Of a DNA stretch of 20,104 bases, positions 15,345-20,104 are shown one piece after another. The notes under the pieces were generated by a model that saw only the letters and a program-made list of their open reading frames with translations, searched no databases and was not told where the DNA came from. The position numbers and the translations under genes were made by a program. The DNA is from Massilia sp. UBA2604 (GTDB lineage: Bacteria; Pseudomonadota; Gammaproteobacteria; Burkholderiales; Burkholderiaceae_D), in contig DDKG01000107.1 in the NCBI GenBank assembly GCA_002339265.1, positions 8,881 through 28,984 of the forward strand, given 5' to 3'. Every line of letters starts with the position of its first letter. Positions within the stretch are counted from its first letter, which is position 1.

Positions 15345-16046
15345 ATGCAAGTCAATCCGATCCAGCTGTTCGACGCCGAATCGTCGACGTTTACCTATAT
15401 CCTGGCGGCGCCGGGCAGCTACGACGCCGTCATCATCGACCCGGTCGACCGTCATTTCACGCGCGACCTGGCCCATATCGAGCGCCTCGGCTTGCGCCTG
15501 ACCCACGTGCTGGAAACCCATGCCCATGCCGACCACGTGACCTCGGCCGGCCGCCTGCGCGAGCATACCGGCGCCAAGGCCTGCGTGCCGAGCGGCTGCG
15601 ACATTCCGCCGGCCGAGGTGCAGCTGCAGGACGGCGACCAGATCCGCTTCGGCCTGCACGAGCACATCGCGGTGATCCACACGCCCGGCCACACTGCCGG
15701 CAGCATGTGCTATCTGTGGCGCGGCAACCTGTTCACGGGCGACACCCTGCTGATCGACGGCTGCGGGCGCACCGACTTCCAGAGCGGCAGTTCGGAACAC
15801 CTGTACGACAGCGTCACCCGCAAGCTGTTCGCCCTGGACGACCACGTGCGGGTGTGGCCGGGCCACGACTACAAGGGCCAGTCGGTATCGACCATCGGCT
15901 GGGAGCGGCGCCACAATGCGCGCCTGGCCAACCGTTCGCGCGAGGATTTCGTCTCCCTGATGGCCGCGCTCGACCTGCCCCGCCCGCGGATGATGGACGT
16001 GGCCGTGCCGGCAAACCGCAACCTCGGCCTGCCGCACAGCGTGTAA
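15345..16046 (+). CDS. MBL-fold hydrolase, ETHE1-like persulfide dioxygenase
   Basis: A 233-residue metallo-beta-lactamase-fold protein. The metal motif THAHADH gives His59, His61, Asp63 and His64. HTPGHTAGS has His116, TGDTLLIDGCGRTDFQ has Asp133, and WPGHDYKG has His174. The GCGRTDFQSGS stretch and PGHDY are typical of ETHE1/sulfur dioxygenases, which oxidise glutathione persulfide to sulfite using one iron held by two His and one Asp. ATG 15345 is preceded by GAGGAG at six bases. An ATG two codons earlier abuts that site and is unlikely. The reading frame is open far upstream (from 13047), which is chance. A possible extended -10, TGGTACAAC, lies at 15312-15320. Glyoxalase II is the main alternative, but the motif set favours ETHE1. 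Confidence 0.9.
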   Translation: MQVNPIQLFDAESSTFTYILAAPGSYDAVIIDPVDRHFTRDLAHIERLGLRLTHVLETHAHADHVTSAGRLREHTGAKACVPSGCDIPPAEVQLQDGDQIRFGLHEHIAVIHTPGHTAGSMCYLWRGNLFTGDTLLIDGCGRTDFQSGSSEHLYDSVTRKLFALDDHVRVWPGHDYKGQSVSTIGWERRHNARLANRSREDFVSLMAALDLPRPRMMDVAVPANRNLGLPHSV

Positions 16047-16052
16047 AGCATT

Positions 16053-16073
16053 AAAAGCGCCGGGGATCGGCGC
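16053..16073 (-). terminator. Terminator of the small minus-strand ORF
   Basis: On the minus strand, GCGCCG-ATCCC-CGGCGC forms a 6-base stem followed by TTTTAAT. It begins seven bases after the stop codon of the 34-residue ORF. On the plus strand it lies just past the persulfide dioxygenase stop but has no T-tract in that direction. Confidence 0.65.
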
Positions 16074-16079
16074 CGTGGA

Positions 16080-16184
16080 TCAGTAGCGCCAGGTGCGCTT
16101 GGGCGTCGGTGGGCGTTTCATGACCTTCGTTTGAAACTGTTTCCAGATCAGGCCCGCCAGGGCCATCATGATCATCTTGCGCAT
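16080..16184 (-). CDS. Candidate small basic protein, 34 residues
   Basis: I do not recognise it. The ORF encodes MRKMIMMALAGLIWKQF followed by a basic, Pro-containing tail ending PKRTWRY. It has a short hydrophobic N-terminal segment (about 4-14) and a net positive charge, which would suit a membrane-associated peptide. Support for a real gene comes from AAGGAG five bases before the ATG, which is one of the best ribosome sites in the window. A rho-independent terminator also starts seven bases after the stop. A promoter is not clear; TATGCT at 16235-16230 on the minus strand is a weak -10 candidate. It lies between the convergent persulfide dioxygenase gene and the divergent permease gene. 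It could instead be a small RNA with a chance ORF. Confidence 0.6.
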   Translation of the reverse strand: MRKMIMMALAGLIWKQFQTKVMKRPPTPKRTWRY

Positions 16185-16259
16185 GGTTTCTCCTTGATGG
16201 TGGTCGGCGACATGCCGTTTCCGCCAGCATAGCCTGTGCCTCTCCTTTGCGGCGCAGGT

Positions 16260-16287
16260 TTGCCTGGCCTAAAGGATGAAGTAAAAT
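16260..16287 (+). promoter_or_regulatory. Promoter of the aromatic amino acid permease gene
   Basis: TTGCCT (16260-16265) and TAAAAT (16282-16287) lie 16 bases apart. They match the sigma-70 consensus at four and five of six positions. The start codon follows 33 bases after the -10 box. Confidence 0.6.
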
Positions 16288-16320
16288 CCCTGTCTTTCTG
16301 GCAAGACCACGAGACGGACC

Positions 16321-17679
16321 ATGGCCGACGGGCACAATGAACTCAAGCGCGGGCTGAAGAACCGCCACATCCAGCTGATCGCCCTCGGGGGCGCCATCGG
16401 CACCGGCCTGTTCCTCGGCATCGCTTCCACCATCCAGATGGCCGGCCCTTCGGTGCTGCTTGGCTATGCGATTGCCGGCGCGGTTGCCTTCCTGATCATG
16501 CGCCAGCTGGGCGAAATGATCGTCGACGAGCCGGTGGCCGGCTCGTTCAGCCACTTCGCCGACAAGTATTGCGGGCGCTGGGCCGGCTTCGTCTCGGGCT
16601 GGAATTACTGGGTGATGTACATCCTGGTCAGCCTGGCCGAGCTGACCGCGCTCGGCATCTACATGCAGTACTGGTTCCCGGAGCTGCCGACCTGGGTCTC
16701 GGCGCTCGGCTTCTTCGTGCTCGTCAACTGCATCAGCCTGCTCAACGTGAAGGCCTTCGGCGAGATGGAGTTCTGGTTCGCCGTGATCAAGGTGGTCGCG
16801 GTGGTCGGCATGATCGTGTTCGGCCTCTACCTGCTGATCGGCGGCGGCGCCGGTCCCGAGGCGGGCGTGGCCAATCTGTGGCAGCACGGCGGCTTCTTCC
16901 CGCACGGCGTGGCCGGCCTCGCGATGGCGATGGCGGTGATCATGTTTTCCTTCGGCGGCCTGGAACTGATCGGCATCACCGCCGCCGAGGCGGATGATCC
17001 GGCGCGCACGATCCCGCGCGCGACCAACAACGCCCTGTACCGGATCTTGATCTTCTACATCGGCGCGTTGGCCGTGCTGCTGATGCTGTACCCGTGGCAG
17101 AAGGTGGTCCTAGGGGGCAGCCCCTTCGTGCTGATCTTCCAGGCGCTCGACAGCGGCTGGGTGGCCAACGTCCTGAACCTGGTCGTGCTGACCGCCGCGC
17201 TGTCGGTGTATAACGGCTGCGTCTACGCCAACAGCCGCATGCTGTTCGGCCTGGCCGAACAGGGCAATGCGCCGGCGGCGCTGAAGTACACCAACCGGCG
17301 CGGCGTGCCGCTGGTGGCGCTGGGCGTGTCGGCCACGGCGACCGGTTCGGCGATCCTGATCAACTACTTCCTGCCGCGCGAGGCGCTGGGCATGGTCATG
17401 ACCCTGGCCACGGCGGCCCTGGTGCTCAACTGGGCGATGATCTCGTGGAGCCACCTGCGCTTCCGCCGCCACAAGGACAGCCTGGGCGAGCGGGCGAGCT
17501 TCCGCAGCCCCTGGTTCCCGCTGTCGAACTACGTCTGCCTGGGCTTCGTCGCGCTGCTGCTGGTCGTGATGCTGCTCACGCCGGGCCTGCGCATCTCGGT
17601 ATTCCTGATCCCGGTGTGGGTGGCCGTGCTGGCGTTCGGCTACTGGCTGCGCCAGCGCCGGGCCGCGCGTCAGGGATAG
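16321..17679 (+). CDS. Amino acid permease, AroP/PheP-like
   Basis: A 452-residue, 12-helix permease of the APC superfamily, amino acid transporter family. LKNRHIQLIALGGAIGTGLF at the N-terminus, EPVAGSFSHFADKY, GFVSGWNYWVMYILV and VKAFGEMEFWFAVIKVVAVV are near those of enterobacterial AroP and PheP, so proton-coupled uptake of phenylalanine, tyrosine or tryptophan is likely. Exact specificity is inference. It supports the hppD-hmgA pathway encoded a few kilobases to the left. The start has no strong Shine-Dalgarno sequence (GAGACGG lies nearby) but gives the family N-terminus, and a good promoter lies upstream. The 3' end overlaps the convergent peptidase gene by ten bases, leaving no room for a conventional terminator between them. 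Confidence 0.92.
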   Translation: MADGHNELKRGLKNRHIQLIALGGAIGTGLFLGIASTIQMAGPSVLLGYAIAGAVAFLIMRQLGEMIVDEPVAGSFSHFADKYCGRWAGFVSGWNYWVMYILVSLAELTALGIYMQYWFPELPTWVSALGFFVLVNCISLLNVKAFGEMEFWFAVIKVVAVVGMIVFGLYLLIGGGAGPEAGVANLWQHGGFFPHGVAGLAMAMAVIMFSFGGLELIGITAAEADDPARTIPRATNNALYRILIFYIGALAVLLMLYPWQKVVLGGSPFVLIFQALDSGWVANVLNLVVLTAALSVYNGCVYANSRMLFGLAEQGNAPAALKYTNRRGVPLVALGVSATATGSAILINYFLPREALGMVMTLATAALVLNWAMISWSHLRFRRHKDSLGERASFRSPWFPLSNYVCLGFVALLLVVMLLTPGLRISVFLIPVWVAVLAFGYWLRQRRAARQG

Positions 17680-18929
17680 CCAGACTCCAGCAAGGCGCCG
17701 GGCCTGCTCCCGGCCGGCGGGTCCAGGATAAAGCGCGGCAAGGAAATCACCAGGCCCGAATGCGGCAGCCTGGCGTCACGCACGCCGCCGGACTGCGTCT
17801 GCCGGGCGGCGCCGCCTGCGCCAACCAGCGTGGCAAAGCCGAAGTCGCGCATCACGTTGGCGAACAGGACGGCCGACGAGTAGGTACCGGGCCCGATCCG
17901 CACCTGGATTTTTCCATCGAAGCGCAGGGGATTGTCCGGCTCGGGCTGGCGCCAGGTCGCGATCTCGCCGCGCATGGGCTTCGCGGGAGCGCCCGCCGGG
18001 GCGCGTGTCAAGCCGCGATAGGTCGAGCCTGTCCGATAGGGTCGTGTGGCAAGATAGGGCATCAGGCCATCCAGCCAGACCGCGTCGTCGCCCCCGCCAT
18101 TCCTGCTGATGTCGATCACGAGGGTCGTCACGCCCTGCTCTCGGATCCGGGCGAAGGCATCGCGCGTAAAAGCGCGGAATGGCGCGGGGTCGCTCAGGCC
18201 GAAAGTGTCGACCTTCAGCACGGCGCGCCCGTCGCGGCCGATGACGAGATCGAACGGCTGCCGCGCCTCCTGTTCGAGGATGCGCGGCGGCGCCCGGCGT
18301 GCGGGCATGGCGACCGTGCGCCGCACACCCTCTTCTTCCAGCACCAGCTCGTAGCTATCAGGCGCGCCGTAGGTCTTCCAATAGAACAGCCACCAGCGCT
18401 GGCCCAGCAGATTCGCCCGGAACTGCGGTGTGTCGCCGTGCGCCATGCCCGCCAGGGTCGACACCAGCTCACCAGCGTCCACGCCATTGACGGACACGAT
18501 GCGCGCCGAACTGGCTGTGTCGTCCGCCAGCAGGTGCAGTGCGCCATCCGGATCGACGCTCACCTCGACCGGAAACAGGCTGCCGCCGTCTGCCAGCCTG
18601 GCGCGCGTCTCCTTGCGCCAGTCGGGATAGCCAATAAAGAAGTGACCGTCGGCCAGCAGCGGATTGAGTGACGCCAGGCGCCGCCACGCCTGGTCGCGCG
18701 TGAGCGTTGGCGGCAGTTCTCGCGCCATCCGGTCGAGGGCCAGGTGCATGGCGCGCGTATCGGTCGAGAATGCCGGATCGGGATGCATACGGGCAATTGT
18801 GGCGCGAACGAAGGCGATATCCTCGCGGAACTCGGCGGCCGTGATGCTCACGCCCCCGGCAAGCGCCGTCGATGCGCAAGACAAGGTGAGCGCCGTCAGG
18901 GAAATGAGAAACGAGGGACGCAGATGCAT
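17670..18929 (-). CDS. Secreted S41 family peptidase
   Basis: A 419-residue protein with a Sec signal peptide (MHLRPSFLISLTALTLS, cleavage probably after ALA at 24). A helical N-terminal region follows, then an S41 (C-terminal processing/tricorn-like) protease core. The core shows LVIDISRNGGGDDAVW at about 270-285, and GPGTYSSAVLFANVM at 347-360 with the likely nucleophile serine at 351 or 352. No PDZ domain is obvious. The protein should act in the periplasm or outside the cell; its substrate is unknown. The frame is open to 19097, but ATG 18929 is chosen because it opens the signal peptide and has GGAG seven bases upstream. It converges with the permease and is divergent from bkdA1 across a 414-base gap. 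Confidence 0.88.
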   Translation of the reverse strand: MHLRPSFLISLTALTLSCASTALAGGVSITAAEFREDIAFVRATIARMHPDPAFSTDTRAMHLALDRMARELPPTLTRDQAWRRLASLNPLLADGHFFIGYPDWRKETRARLADGGSLFPVEVSVDPDGALHLLADDTASSARIVSVNGVDAGELVSTLAGMAHGDTPQFRANLLGQRWWLFYWKTYGAPDSYELVLEEEGVRRTVAMPARRAPPRILEQEARQPFDLVIGRDGRAVLKVDTFGLSDPAPFRAFTRDAFARIREQGVTTLVIDISRNGGGDDAVWLDGLMPYLATRPYRTGSTYRGLTRAPAGAPAKPMRGEIATWRQPEPDNPLRFDGKIQVRIGPGTYSSAVLFANVMRDFGFATLVGAGGAARQTQSGGVRDARLPHSGLVISLPRFILDPPAGSRPGALLESGYP

Positions 18930-19126
18930 TGAACACTCCGAAACGTTGCCAAAAACCTCATCAGGAATATCGGGAATACTAGCGTTGCCCAAGCCACACG
19001 GATCGATGTTTGCGACAAAACGCACTATCGTGCGATGAGCGCGGCCAAACGCGGTCCGGACGCGTATGTCCACGCGTTCGTTTAGCCGGGCCCACAACCG
19101 GGCTGCGCTGGTGTTCTATCGTCAGC

Positions 19127-19153
19127 GGTGCGCCTCACACTGTGCAGCGCACC
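19127..19153. repeat. Interrupted 27-base dyad
   Basis: GGTGCGC, two bases, CACA, one base, TGTG, two bases, then GCGCACC: all arms are perfectly symmetric about position 19140. This may be a protein-binding site or a hairpin. It lies about 200 bases from either gene, so its target is unclear. Confidence 0.45.
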
Positions 19154-19270
19154 CACGCCGCATGACTTGCTGCGACCGCGTCAATCCAGCCACCCTAGCT
19201 TGGACTCCGGGAAACAATCAAGAAGCACCATCCGCCTATGCTGCACAGCAATATGAAAATAGTTTCGCGC

Positions 19271-20104
<834 letters not shown>

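Noticed and set aside
13047..16046. A 999-codon open frame on the plus strand
   Set aside because: Only its last 233 codons (the ETHE1-like gene from 15345) look like a protein. The rest is Arg/Pro/Ala-rich and lies over the CNNM/CorC-type and TlpA-like genes in another frame, a common effect of high GC.
16051..16905. A 284-codon minus-strand frame opposite the permease
   Set aside because: His/Asp/Gln/Arg-rich antisense shadow of a clear 12-helix permease. It also overlaps the better supported small ORF in another frame.

Overview
The window looks like ordinary chromosome of a high-GC betaproteobacterium. Massilia or a related member of the Oxalobacteraceae fits best. This rests on the GC-rich coding style, on the protein families present, and on an inverted 29-base repeat of a GTCGTCCCCGC...GCGGGGACCCAAG kind that I associate with that family. 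It is inference, because no rRNA gene or taxonomic marker is present. I found no phage, plasmid, transposon, CRISPR array or tRNA, and no obviously novel multi-gene system. The most useful observations are small: a broken regulator, a 34-residue ORF with its own ribosome site and terminator, and several well-formed operator dyads.

Layout. Positions 1-165 hold the start of cyoA (cytochrome bo3 oxidase subunit II, minus strand, cut by the window edge). It is divergent from an MFS transporter (323-1666) that ends at a clear terminator. From 1736 to 6030 all genes are on the minus strand: a hypothetical membrane-anchored protein, an SDR oxidoreductase, a TetR regulator, a ZIP metal transporter and a manganese catalase. 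The catalase lies just upstream of the ZIP gene, which suggests a joint metal supply and peroxide defence unit. A hemerythrin-domain membrane protein (6364-6966, plus) is divergent from the catalase. It is followed by a REP-like inverted repeat pair and a convergent patatin-like phospholipase, which lies downstream of lrgA-lrgB.

The 9420-12943 section is a tyrosine catabolism locus: hppD, a LysR-type regulator just upstream of it, and divergent hmgA. The LysR gene carries a one-base frameshift in a five-G run. No fumarylacetoacetase or maleylacetoacetate isomerase follows hmgA here. After that, on the plus strand, come a CNNM/CorC-type membrane protein, a membrane-anchored TlpA-like thiol oxidoreductase, an ETHE1-like persulfide dioxygenase and an AroP/PheP-like aromatic amino acid permease, with a tiny minus-strand ORF between the last two. 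The permease gene overlaps a convergent secreted S41 peptidase gene by ten bases.

The window ends inside bkdA1 (branched-chain 2-oxoacid dehydrogenase E1 alpha), which starts at 19344 behind a perfect 20-base dyad. The permease, hppD, hmgA and bkdA1 together give the right half of the window an amino acid catabolism theme. The left half is mostly membrane, metal and oxidative stress functions.
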